A stretch of DNA of 64,000 bases, taken from positions 62,001-126,000 of the forward strand of contig CAURGH010000003.1 in NCBI GenBank assembly GCA_963524305.1. The letters run 5' to 3'. The stretch is from JABCPH02 sp963524305. GTDB taxonomy: Bacteria > Fusobacteriota > Fusobacteriia > Fusobacteriales > Leptotrichiaceae. Position 1 is the first letter of the stretch. The number at the start of each line of letters is the position of its first letter. The position numbers and the translations under genes were made by a program. Below, one piece after another: positions 10,136 to 19,222 of the stretch. The notes beneath the pieces are model-generated. The model was given only the letters and a program-made list of their open reading frames with translations, ran no database searches and had not been told where the DNA came from.

Positions 10136-12304
10136 GTGGAAATTTTAAGTAGTGTGGCAGATGAGCTACAATTTAAGCTGACGCAAATCGAGAATACTGT
10201 AAAACTTTTTGATGAAGGTGCAACAGTACCATTTATTGCACGTTATAGAAAAGAAGTTACAGGTAATTTGGATGAGGAACAGATTAGAGATGTAATAGAA
10301 AAAGTAACTTATTACAGAAATTTGGAAAAGAGAAAAGAAGAAGTTTTGAGGTTAATTGAAGAGCAAGGGAAATTGACTGATGAGCTGAAAAAAAGTATCG
10401 AAAGTGCAAAGAAATTACAGGAAGTAGAAGATTTGTACCTTCCATATAAGAAAAAGAAGAAGACGAAAGCGGATGTGGCGAAGGAGCAAGGATTGGAGCC
10501 TTTATCGACATTTGCGTTATTGCCAAAAACGACGTTGGAAACACTTCAGGAAGAGGCTAAAAAGTATTTGAATGAAGAGGTTGACACGGTTGAAAAGGCT
10601 ATTGAAGGTGTGCATTTAATAATTGCACAGGACATTTCGGAAAATGTAAAAATTAGAGAATTTTTGAGAGAAAAAATTTCAAAATTTGGAATTTTGACTT
10701 CAAAAGTTGTTGAAAAAAACAAAGAAAATGATGAAAATGGAGTTTATCAAGACTATTATGAATATTCAGAACCCATTTCAAAATCAGCATCGAACAGGAT
10801 TTTAGCTATTAATAGAGGAGAAAAAGAAAAAATCTTGAAAGTGGATATTGAAATTGATGATAAAACTGAGAATTTTGTAGTTGATTTCATTTTGAAAACT
10901 TTGTTTGGAAATAAAAATTTGGTGGAATTTTATAAAGAAATTATTAAAGATTCGCTAGATAGATTGGCTTATCCATCGATTAAAAATGAAGTGAGAAACA
11001 TATACACGGAAAAAGCAGAAGAAGAAGCAATTAATATTTTTTCTGAAAATCTTGAAAAATTGTTATTACAGCCGCCATTAAGTAAAAAAACTTTGATGGG
11101 ATTAGATCCAGGGTATAGAACTGGTTGTAAAATGGTTGTTATCAATAAAGATGGATTTTATGAAGTGAATGATGTACTTTTCTTGGTTGAAGGAGTGCAT
11201 AATCCAAAACAGCTTGAAATGGCAAAGAAAAAAATATTGGATTACATAAAAAAATACGATGTTGATATTATTGCGATTGGAAATGGGACAGCTTCTCGTG
11301 AAACTGAAAGTTTTGTGGCAAATGTCATAAAAGAGGCATCAAAACCTGTGTCATACTTGATTGTAAGTGAGGCAGGAGCTTCAGTTTATTCAGCTTCAAA
11401 AATTGCAATTGAGGAGTTTCCAGATTTGGATGTAACGGCAAGAGGAGCGATTTCGATTGCTAGAAGGATTCAAGATCCGATGGCTGAGCTTGTAAAAATT
11501 GATCCAAAATCAATTGGAGTTGGAATGTATCAGCATGACGTAAATCAGAAAAAATTGAATGAAACATTGGAGCAAACGATTGAGCATGTTGTAAATAATG
11601 TTGGAGTCAATATTAATACAGCTTCTTGGGCATTACTTAGTTTTGTGTCTGGAATTAAGAAAAATGTAGCAAAAAATCTTGTAGATTACAGGCATGAAAA
11701 TGGAGATTTTAAGGATAGAAAAGAATTGAAAAAGGTAAAAGGGCTTGGAACGAAGGCATTTGAACAAATGGCAGGATTCGTTGTGGTGCCTAATAGTAAA
11801 AATCCTTTGGATAATACGATAATCCATCCAGAATCGTATCATATCGCTGAAACTATTTTGAAGGAAGCAAATTGTAAGGTTGACGATTTAAAATCTGATT
11901 TGGATGAAGTTAGACAAAAATTGAAAACAGTGAATTTGGACAAAATTATAAAAGAAAATGATTTTGGACCACAAACTGCAAAAGATGTTTATGAAGCGTT
12001 GCTAAAAGATAGAAGAGACCCAAGAGACGAGTTTGAAAAACCATTATTGAGATCGGATATTTTAAATATGGATGATTTGCAAGAAGGAATGGTTTTGGAA
12101 GGAACAGTTAGAAATGTTGCAAAATTTGGAGCATTTGTGGATATTGGGTTAAAAGGTGATGCCTTAATACATGTCTCTGAAATGTCAGATAAGTTTGTGG
12201 CTGATCCTACAAAAGAGTTATCAGTTGGGCAAATTATAAAAGTTAAAATTCTTTCGTTAGATAAGGTTAGAGGAAGAGTTGGGCTTACAAGAAAAGGATT
12301 ATAA
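10136..12304 (+). CDS. tex: Tex-family RNA-binding protein (S1 domain)
   Basis: 722 residues. The domain order is that of Tex: N-terminal helical region with FIARYRKEVTGNLDEEQIR near 25-43, a YqgF/RNase H-like domain beginning KTLMGLDPGYRTGC near 318, helix-hairpin-helix repeats near 480-560 (INTASWALLSFVSGI, VKGLGTKAFEQMAGF) and an S1 RNA-binding domain at about 645-722 (GMVLEGTVRNVAKFGAFVDIG). Tex binds nucleic acid and affects transcription and RNA turnover; its exact role is still debated. The GTG start has GGAGGA upstream. It is transcribed alone from its own promoters. Confidence 0.95.
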   Translation: MEILSSVADELQFKLTQIENTVKLFDEGATVPFIARYRKEVTGNLDEEQIRDVIEKVTYYRNLEKRKEEVLRLIEEQGKLTDELKKSIESAKKLQEVEDLYLPYKKKKKTKADVAKEQGLEPLSTFALLPKTTLETLQEEAKKYLNEEVDTVEKAIEGVHLIIAQDISENVKIREFLREKISKFGILTSKVVEKNKENDENGVYQDYYEYSEPISKSASNRILAINRGEKEKILKVDIEIDDKTENFVVDFILKTLFGNKNLVEFYKEIIKDSLDRLAYPSIKNEVRNIYTEKAEEEAINIFSENLEKLLLQPPLSKKTLMGLDPGYRTGCKMVVINKDGFYEVNDVLFLVEGVHNPKQLEMAKKKILDYIKKYDVDIIAIGNGTASRETESFVANVIKEASKPVSYLIVSEAGASVYSASKIAIEEFPDLDVTARGAISIARRIQDPMAELVKIDPKSIGVGMYQHDVNQKKLNETLEQTIEHVVNNVGVNINTASWALLSFVSGIKKNVAKNLVDYRHENGDFKDRKELKKVKGLGTKAFEQMAGFVVVPNSKNPLDNTIIHPESYHIAETILKEANCKVDDLKSDLDEVRQKLKTVNLDKIIKENDFGPQTAKDVYEALLKDRRDPRDEFEKPLLRSDILNMDDLQEGMVLEGTVRNVAKFGAFVDIGLKGDALIHVSEMSDKFVADPTKELSVGQIIKVKILSLDKVRGRVGLTRKGL

Positions 12305-12455
12305 AAAAATTAGAAAGTATAAAAATATGAAAAATATCATAAAATTAGTAATTTTTGAAAAAAATATTTGTACTTTTGAAAAAAATTTGATAATATATAA
12401 TGGTACAAAGTGTTAGTTTATTAAAAAAATATAAAGAAAGAAGGAAGGTTCAGGA

Positions 12456-14015
12456 ATGGAATTTTTAGTTGGATTAGTGCCAATAGTTGTATTTTTGATA
12501 TTGTTGACATTCTTAAAGAAATCAGCAATGTTTAGTGCGTATGCCAGTTTAGTAGTGGCAATTATTTTAAATTTTGTTATGCCAGGATGGAGAATGCCGG
12601 TTCAAGGAGTTATTGCTTCAATTATTGAAGGATTTGCGACAGCATGGATGCCTATTGGTTTCGTAGTATTTGCTGCATTATTTGCTTATGATTTATCAGT
12701 AAAAACTGGTAAAATTGAAACAATCAAGTCAATGTTAGGAAGTATTTCGACAGATAAAAGAGCTCAAGCGTTAGTATTAGCTTGGGGATTTGGTGGATTT
12801 ATAGAAGGTATTGCAGGATATGGAACAGCAGTTGCTATTCCAGCAGCAATCATGGTTTCATTAGGATTTAATCCTTTGAATGCCGCTTTAATTTGTTTAA
12901 TTGCAAATTCAACACCAACAGCGTTTGGGACAGTTGGATTACCTGTAACAACAATGATTTCAAACTTTCATTTAAATGCAGGAGAAACAGCATTTTATAC
13001 ATCATTATTATTATTAGTATTAACATGTATTATACCATTTATCTTAGTAATAATGGCTAATAAAGAAATTGATGGTGGAAAAAATGCAGCATTTGGAAGA
13101 GGAATTTTACCTGTAGTTATTGCTTCAATTATCGGTTATTTAACACAACCATTTATTGCAAAAGCAATGGGTGCAGAATTACCAACAATTTTATCAAGTT
13201 TATTTGCAATGATCTTAATGATAGTTGCTACTAAAATCTTTATTAAAGAAGATGAAAGTGCAAAATCTAATAAAGGTCAAGCTATCACTGGGAAAGATGC
13301 ATTTATGGCTTGGATTCCATATATTTTAATGATAATCTTAATTATTGGAACAAGTCCAGTAGTAGAAGCTGTTCATAAAGCTCTAGAACCAACAACAACA
13401 CATTTTAATTTTGCTTTAGGACATCAAGCTGCATGGTTTAAAGATAAAGGAGATCCAAATGTAATATTCAAATGGATTTTAGCTCCAGCAGCACCATTAT
13501 TTGTAGCAACAGTTATTGCAGGATTTATCCAAGGTGTAAAACCAAAAGTTATGGCTGAAACTTTGAAAGAAACAATACTTAGTAAATTACCTTCAGTTGT
13601 GGTAATTATGGGAATTGTGGCATTGTCAGTAGTTATGAAACACAGTGGAATGATTGAAAGTATAGCAAAAGGATTTGCTGCAACAGGTAAATTCTTCCCA
13701 GTTATTTCGCCGTTCTTAGGAACAATTGGTACATTTGTAACAGGAAGTGACTTGGCATCTAACTTATTATTCGGTGGAGTTCAAGTAAATATAGCAGGAT
13801 CGCATGATGCATTGAAAGCATTGTATATCGCCGCTGGTACAGGTGGAGCAACAGGAGGAAAAATGATTTCTCCACAAAATATCGCAATTGCCGCTTCAAC
13901 AGTTGGATTAATGGGTAAAGAAGGAGATATGCTTAAATTTACTGTTAAATATTCAATAGCTTATGCAGCTGTTTTAGGTATTTTAACATTCATCGGAGCA
14001 GGAATGCTTGGGTAA
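12456..14015 (+). CDS. lldP: L-lactate permease (LctP/LldP family)
   Basis: 519 residues with about 13 hydrophobic segments. Family motifs are GFGGFIEGIAGYGTAVAIPAA near 108-128, then ANSTPTAFGTVGLPVTT and TGSDLASNLLFGGVQ, with GGATGGKMISPQNIAIA near the C-terminus. It is an inner-membrane lactate-proton symporter, importing or exporting lactate. AAGGAAGG lies before the ATG. It stands alone, with a hairpin terminator downstream. Glycolate as an alternative substrate cannot be excluded. Confidence 0.94.
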   Translation: MEFLVGLVPIVVFLILLTFLKKSAMFSAYASLVVAIILNFVMPGWRMPVQGVIASIIEGFATAWMPIGFVVFAALFAYDLSVKTGKIETIKSMLGSISTDKRAQALVLAWGFGGFIEGIAGYGTAVAIPAAIMVSLGFNPLNAALICLIANSTPTAFGTVGLPVTTMISNFHLNAGETAFYTSLLLLVLTCIIPFILVIMANKEIDGGKNAAFGRGILPVVIASIIGYLTQPFIAKAMGAELPTILSSLFAMILMIVATKIFIKEDESAKSNKGQAITGKDAFMAWIPYILMIILIIGTSPVVEAVHKALEPTTTHFNFALGHQAAWFKDKGDPNVIFKWILAPAAPLFVATVIAGFIQGVKPKVMAETLKETILSKLPSVVVIMGIVALSVVMKHSGMIESIAKGFAATGKFFPVISPFLGTIGTFVTGSDLASNLLFGGVQVNIAGSHDALKALYIAAGTGGATGGKMISPQNIAIAASTVGLMGKEGDMLKFTVKYSIAYAAVLGILTFIGAGMLG

Positions 14016-14065
14016 TTAACTTTATTTAATTTATAAATTTTGAGATTGAATAAATATTAAAAAAA

Positions 14066-14112
14066 GGAGAGTACTAGAATTAAAGAGAAAGGTTCTAGTA
14101 TCTCCTTATTAT
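14066..14112 (+). terminator. Hairpin terminator after lactate permease
   Basis: GGAGA-TACTAGAA pairs with TTCTAGTA-TCTCC, with one bulged base and a 13-base loop, followed by a T-rich but interrupted tract. It is a good stem with a weak T run. Confidence 0.6.
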
Positions 14113-14141
14113 TTTATAACGACAAAAAGAATAATAGTATA

Positions 14142-14170
14142 TTTAAAAAACAGTAAAATCGTGATATAAT
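14142..14170 (+). promoter_or_regulatory. Promoter for ileS
   Basis: TTTAAA, 17 bp, TATAAT, with TGA before the -10 (extended -10). It leaves a leader of about 120 bases before ileS, in which I find no T-box sequence. Confidence 0.55.
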
Positions 14171-14298
14171 AAAAAAATAATGTAGAAAATATAATAAAAT
14201 GAACCTTTTTAAAATTGAGCTAAAAAATGAATAAATTTAAAGTTTTGAGTGATTTAGATTGAATTAAAAGAGGTATCAATATAATATAGGAGGAAATA

Positions 14299-17094
14299 AT
14301 GTCAGAAAATCAAAATGTTGAAAAGACAGATTATGCAAAAACATTAAATCTGCCAAAAACAAGTTTTAAAATGAAGGCTAATTTAGCACAAAAAGAACCA
14401 TTGACTTTAAGAGATTGGACAAAATCTAACATTTATGAAAAATCGTTAAAAGAAGGTCATCCGTTCTTTATTTTACACGATGGACCACCGTATGCAAATG
14501 GAGATATTCATATTGGACATGCGATGAATAAAGTGTTAAAAGATATAATTTTGAAGTATAAAAGATTGAGAGGGTATAATGCTCCATACATTCCAGGTTG
14601 GGATACTCATGGACTTCCAATCGAGTGGAAAATTATGGAAGAAATGGGAGAAAAAGCAAAAGCAATGACTCCTCTTCAAATTAGACAAGAATGTAAAAAA
14701 TATGCTTTGAAATGGGTAGAAAAACAAAAGAAAGAGTTTGTAAGACTTGGAGTTTTAGGAGATTGGGATAATCCTTATATCACATTAAAACCAGAATTTG
14801 AAGCAGAACAATTAAAAGTATTTAAAGAAATTTACGAAAATGGATATATTTATAAAGGGCTAAAACCAGTGTACTGGTCACCAACTACTGAAACTGCACT
14901 TGCAGAAGCAGAAATTGAGTATAAAGATGTAACTTCTCATTCAATTTATGTAAAATTTGAAGGGGAAAAAGATTTGACTGATAAATTAGGTGTGGATGAA
15001 GCAAGTATTTTAATTTGGACAACAACACCTTGGACATTGCCAGCAAACTTGGGAGTATTCTTACATCCTGAATTTGATTACGGATTGTATAAAACTGAAA
15101 AAGGTAATCTTGTAGTTGCAAAGGACTTGGCTGAAGATGTGTTTAAAACATTGGACTTGTCGTATGAATTATTAAAAGAATTTAAAGGGACAGAATTGGA
15201 ATATACTCATTATCAACATCCGTTCTTAGATAGAAAAGGGTTAGTAATGAATGCTGATTATGTAACAATAGATGCAGGTACAGGAGCAGTTCATACAGCA
15301 CCTGGACATGGGGCAGATGACTATAATTATTCATTAAAATATAATATCGGAATTTTGTCGCCAGTAGATGATAGAGGACATATGACTAAAGAAGCTGGAA
15401 AATATGAAGGAATGTTCTATGCAAAAGCAAGTAAAGCGATTGTTGAAGACTTGACTGAAAGCGGACATATGTTGTATCATACAACTTTTGTTCACTCGTA
15501 TCCACATGATTGGAGAAGTAAAAAACCAGTTATTTTCAGAGCGACTGAACAATGGTTCATTAGCGTAGATGAAAGCGACATCAGACAAAATGCGTTAGAT
15601 GCGTTGAAAAAAGTAGAATTCGTGCCTGAATGGGGTAAAAATAGAATTAATGCGATGATTGAAACAAGACCAGACTGGACAATTTCAAGACAAAGAGTTT
15701 GGGGAGTACCAATTCCATTGTTTTACAAAAAAGAAACAAATGAAGTGATTTACAATTCTGAAATCATGGATAGAGTTATTGAACTAGTAAAAAAAGAAGG
15801 AACTGATATTTGGTGGAAATATGAAGCTGAAGAAATTATTGGTGAAGAATTATTGGAAAAATTAAACTTAAAAGGTGTAGAAATTAGAAAAGAAAGAAGT
15901 ATCATGGATGTTTGGTTTGATTCTGGAGTTTCTCATAGAGGAGTTTTAGTGCCAAGAAACTTGCCAAGACCAGCTGATTTGTACTTAGAAGGAAGTGACC
16001 AACATAGAGGATGGTTCCAATCTTCATTATTAACTTCAATCGCAAGTACAAAAGACGCACCGTATAAAAGAGTTTTAACTCACGGATTTGTAATGGACGG
16101 ACAAGGTAGAAAAATGTCTAAATCGCTTGGAAATACAATTGTTCCAAAAGATATTATTGAAAAATATGGAGCAGATATTTTAAGACTTTGGGTATCATCG
16201 GTAGATTACAGAGAAGATGTGAGAATTTCTGAAAATATTTTACAACAAATGTCAGATGCGTATAGAAGAATTAGAAATACGGCCAGATTCTTAATGGGAA
16301 ATTTAAACGATTTCGATTATGCAACTGAAAAAGTTGACTATAACGATATGTTTGAAATTGATAAATGGGCAATGCATAAATTGGAAGAATTGAAAGAAAA
16401 AACAACTGAGTACTACGACAAATACGAATTTTACAACTTATTCCAAGAAATTACATATTTCTGTTCAATCGAAATGTCTTCATTCTACTTGGATATCGTA
16501 AAAGATAGACTTTACTGTGAAGGACCTAAATCGCTTGAAAGAAGAAGTGCTCAAACTGTATTAACAGAAGTGTTGAAAGTGTTAGTAAGAATAATTTCGC
16601 CAGTATTGTCATTTACAGCTGAAGAAATTTGGGAAAGAATTCCTGCCTCGTTGAAAGATGAAGAAAGCGTACATTTGGCATCTTGGATTGATCCAAATCC
16701 AGCTTACAAAAATGAAGAATTAGCGAAAAAATGGGGAAAAATCGCTCATTTAAGAAAAGAAGTAAACAAAAAAATCGAAGCACAAAGACAAGAAGGATTA
16801 ATCGGACACTCGCTTGATGCAAGAGTTCTTTTAAACATCACAAACGATGATTATTCATTCTTAAAAGATTACACAGAAGATGAAGTTTCTGATTTATTTA
16901 TCGTGTCACAAACTAAATTTGTAGATGATGAATTAGAAAAAAGTGAAATCGAAGGAGTTTCAATCGGTGTAACAAAAGCATTAGGTAAAAAATGTGAAAG
17001 ATGTTGGAAATATAGCGAAGAAGTTGGAAAAGATGAAAGATATCCAGATGTAGACCCAAGATGTGCTAAAGTTCTTGCTGAACTGGAAGGATAA
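14299..17094 (+). CDS. ileS: Isoleucyl-tRNA synthetase
   Basis: 931 residues, bacterial-type class I synthetase that charges tRNA-Ile and edits valine. HIGH is at His71-His74, the editing domain has WTTTPWTLPANLG near 235, and KMSKS is at 605-609. The C-terminal zinc finger reads CERCW ... DPRCAKVL: the first CxxC is intact, but the first cysteine of the second pair is Asp. AGGAGG precedes the ATG. lspA follows after 3 bases, an arrangement common in many bacteria. Confidence 0.98.
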   Translation: MSENQNVEKTDYAKTLNLPKTSFKMKANLAQKEPLTLRDWTKSNIYEKSLKEGHPFFILHDGPPYANGDIHIGHAMNKVLKDIILKYKRLRGYNAPYIPGWDTHGLPIEWKIMEEMGEKAKAMTPLQIRQECKKYALKWVEKQKKEFVRLGVLGDWDNPYITLKPEFEAEQLKVFKEIYENGYIYKGLKPVYWSPTTETALAEAEIEYKDVTSHSIYVKFEGEKDLTDKLGVDEASILIWTTTPWTLPANLGVFLHPEFDYGLYKTEKGNLVVAKDLAEDVFKTLDLSYELLKEFKGTELEYTHYQHPFLDRKGLVMNADYVTIDAGTGAVHTAPGHGADDYNYSLKYNIGILSPVDDRGHMTKEAGKYEGMFYAKASKAIVEDLTESGHMLYHTTFVHSYPHDWRSKKPVIFRATEQWFISVDESDIRQNALDALKKVEFVPEWGKNRINAMIETRPDWTISRQRVWGVPIPLFYKKETNEVIYNSEIMDRVIELVKKEGTDIWWKYEAEEIIGEELLEKLNLKGVEIRKERSIMDVWFDSGVSHRGVLVPRNLPRPADLYLEGSDQHRGWFQSSLLTSIASTKDAPYKRVLTHGFVMDGQGRKMSKSLGNTIVPKDIIEKYGADILRLWVSSVDYREDVRISENILQQMSDAYRRIRNTARFLMGNLNDFDYATEKVDYNDMFEIDKWAMHKLEELKEKTTEYYDKYEFYNLFQEITYFCSIEMSSFYLDIVKDRLYCEGPKSLERRSAQTVLTEVLKVLVRIISPVLSFTAEEIWERIPASLKDEESVHLASWIDPNPAYKNEELAKKWGKIAHLRKEVNKKIEAQRQEGLIGHSLDARVLLNITNDDYSFLKDYTEDEVSDLFIVSQTKFVDDELEKSEIEGVSIGVTKALGKKCERCWKYSEEVGKDERYPDVDPRCAKVLAELEG

Positions 17095-17097
17095 TAG

Positions 17098-17565
17098 ATG
17101 TTATACGTAGTGATTTTAGTAGTGTTAGCAGCGATTGACCAAATCACAAAACAATCCATGTATCAAGTAGCACATGGACATATAGGATTTTCTATCCCAA
17201 TAATAAAAAATTTTTTCAATTTAACTTATGTTGAAAATCACGGAGGAATTTTTGGGTTATTTCAAGGAAAAATAAATCTTTTTACGATAGGAAGTCTAAT
17301 TTTGATTGGTTATATCGTTGCAACAGAAATTAAAAATTTTAAAAATTATACAAAATGGACAAAAGTAGGTATTTCAATTGTTGCAGCTGGAGCTTTTGGA
17401 AATATGATTGATAGAATTTTTCGAGGATATGTAATTGATATGATAGATTTTCGTGGAATTTGGGATTTTGTATTTAATGTTGCGGATATGTATGTTCATA
17501 TTGGGATTTATATTATTGTTATTGATTATTTAGTAAGAAAATATAAAATGAAAAAAGGTAAATAG
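17098..17565 (+). CDS. lspA: Lipoprotein signal peptidase II
   Basis: 155 residues, four membrane segments. LspA removes the signal peptide from lipidated prolipoproteins in the inner membrane. Conserved parts are DQITK at 14-18, NMIDRIFRGYVIDMIDF with the first catalytic Asp at 114, and FNVADMYVHIG with the second at Asp130. The NHGGIFG segment replaces the usual NxGAAFG. It is translated right after ileS, 3 bases downstream, within one operon. The length is normal for the family. Confidence 0.96.
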   Translation: MLYVVILVVLAAIDQITKQSMYQVAHGHIGFSIPIIKNFFNLTYVENHGGIFGLFQGKINLFTIGSLILIGYIVATEIKNFKNYTKWTKVGISIVAAGAFGNMIDRIFRGYVIDMIDFRGIWDFVFNVADMYVHIGIYIIVIDYLVRKYKMKKGK

Positions 17566-17566
17566 T

Positions 17567-18305
17567 ATGATTTTTGCTGTAGTTTATGGTTTTTTTCTTA
17601 TTTTTCTTATAGCATTAATATTTGCTATATTTTTGACTATTATTTATTTTTCTAAGAATAAAGTATTGGCAGAACTAATTATTTGTGGATTTATATTGTT
17701 TTTTACTATTAATTTTTTCTATATCTGGTTTCCAATTAAAGAAAATATAGAATTGAAAATAGGAAGTTATTTACTTACAACTGATTATAATGCGACTGTT
17801 CCTGAAGTAAGTTTTTCTTTAGGAAATAAAGGATATTTAAAAAATTTAAATAAAATAAAAGATAGCTGGGTTGGTTATATTTATGATTTTGATGAAGCTG
17901 TATTAGAAAATTTAAGAGCTGAAGAGAAATTAGTTTCTTTATTAGAAGAAAAAGAAGTTGAAAAGAATAAAATTGAATATAATAAAAATTCTGGTTATTT
18001 TATAATAAATTCGCAAAATCAGCTATTTCATTTGACAGAAGAACAGGCAAAAGAAAAATTGAAAGTAAAAAAATCTTAATTTAAAAAATCCAGAAAAAAT
18101 TATAAGAAAATATGGAGAAAAAAAAGAAGAATCAACATTTTATAAAATAATTGATGATTATTTTATACCATTTTCAGATAAGGGAATTGGTATAATAGGT
18201 TATGAAGTAATCAAATACTTCGCTATTTTAATATTAATTTTAAGAATGATATATTTAAGAAAACTTTTAAAAAAAGAAATTAAGAGAAAGGATAGAGATA
18301 AATGA
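17567..18305 (+). pseudogene. Membrane protein of unknown function, frameshifted in an A7 tract
   Basis: The first frame (17567-18079) gives 170 residues with two N-terminal membrane segments (about 5-30 and 35-55) and an acidic/lysine-rich region. It stops just after a run of seven A at 18067-18073. In the +1 frame coding continues from 18069 (reading NLNLKNPEKIIRKYG) through a third membrane segment (YEVIKYFAILILILRMIYL) to a TGA at 18303-18305 that overlaps the glyQ ATG as ATGA. Removing one A would give one protein of 245 residues, translationally coupled to glyQ. It may be a true pseudogene, a phase-variable tract, programmed frameshifting or a sequencing error. No family is recognised. 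Confidence 0.75.
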
Positions 18306-19171
18306 CTTTTCAGGAAATTATATTAACTCTTCAAAAATTTTGGGGAGAAAAAGGTTGTGTAATTGGGAATCCTTATGATGTGGAAACTGGAGCGGGGACT
18401 TTTAACCCTGATACGTTTTTGATGTCATTAGGACCAGAACCTTGGAATATTGCGTATGTTGAGCCATCTAGAAGACCAAAAGATGGAAGATATGGAGAAA
18501 ATCCAAACAGAGTTTATCAACATCACCAATTTCAAGTAATAATGAAACCATCGCCAGAAAATATACAAGAATTATATTTAGAAAGTTTGGTTGCACTAGG
18601 AATTGATCCGAAAGAGCATGATATAAGATTTGTAGAGGATAACTGGGAAAGTCCTACATTAGGAGCTTGGGGACTTGGATGGGAAGTATGGTTAGACGGA
18701 ATGGAAGTAACTCAATTTACTTATTTCCAACAAGTTGGAGGATTAGAAGTTGAAATTGTTCCATCAGAATTAACTTATGGACTTGAAAGAATCGCACTTT
18801 ATTTACAAAATAAAGATGATGTAAAAGATTTAGAGTGGACAAAAGGTGTAAAATACGGAGAAAGAAGATTCCAATTCGAGTACGAAATGTCGAAATACAG
18901 CTTTGAAGTAGCCGATGTGCCAATGCACTTTCAATTATTCGATATGTATGAAAAAGAAGCATTAAATTGCTTGAATTATAACTTGGTATTACCAGCTTAC
19001 GACTATGTGTTAAAATGTTCACACACATTTAACAATCTTGACGCAAGAGGTGCAATCAGTACAACAGAAAGAATGTCTTATATCTTAAGAGTAAGAGATT
19101 TAGCTAAAAAATGTGCCGAACAATTTGTGGCAGCAAGAAAAGAATTGGGATATCCATTGTTGAAAAAATAA
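18302..19171 (+). CDS. glyQ: Glycyl-tRNA synthetase alpha subunit
   Basis: 289 residues, the class II catalytic subunit of the alpha2-beta2 bacterial glycyl-tRNA synthetase. Characteristic stretches are FQEIILTLQKFWGEKGCVI at the N-terminus, MSLGPEPWNIAYVEPSRRP near 41, NRVYQHHQFQVIMKPSP and TYGLERIALYLQ. The ATG overlaps the stop of the upstream membrane-protein frame (ATGA), and GAGAAAGG lies upstream. The beta subunit gene glyS is not next to it as usual but about 2 kb away, after two inserted genes. Confidence 0.98.
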   Translation: MTFQEIILTLQKFWGEKGCVIGNPYDVETGAGTFNPDTFLMSLGPEPWNIAYVEPSRRPKDGRYGENPNRVYQHHQFQVIMKPSPENIQELYLESLVALGIDPKEHDIRFVEDNWESPTLGAWGLGWEVWLDGMEVTQFTYFQQVGGLEVEIVPSELTYGLERIALYLQNKDDVKDLEWTKGVKYGERRFQFEYEMSKYSFEVADVPMHFQLFDMYEKEALNCLNYNLVLPAYDYVLKCSHTFNNLDARGAISTTERMSYILRVRDLAKKCAEQFVAARKELGYPLLKK

Positions 19172-19222
19172 GAAATATAAAAGGGGGCTTTTCAAAAGAT
19201 TTTGAGAAGGAAGGAGTGTGCG

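Noticed and set aside
14171..14298. T-box riboswitch before ileS
   Set aside because: ileS is often T-box regulated in Firmicutes, but the leader has no T-box core (no AGGGTGG-like sequence) and the only strong hairpin is upstream of the promoter, after lactate permease.
18210..18234. Similarity of TACTTCGCTATT with the repeat interior near 2439
   Set aside because: At 18 kb it codes for a membrane helix in the frameshifted gene; the match is short and lacks the element ends, so it is probably chance.
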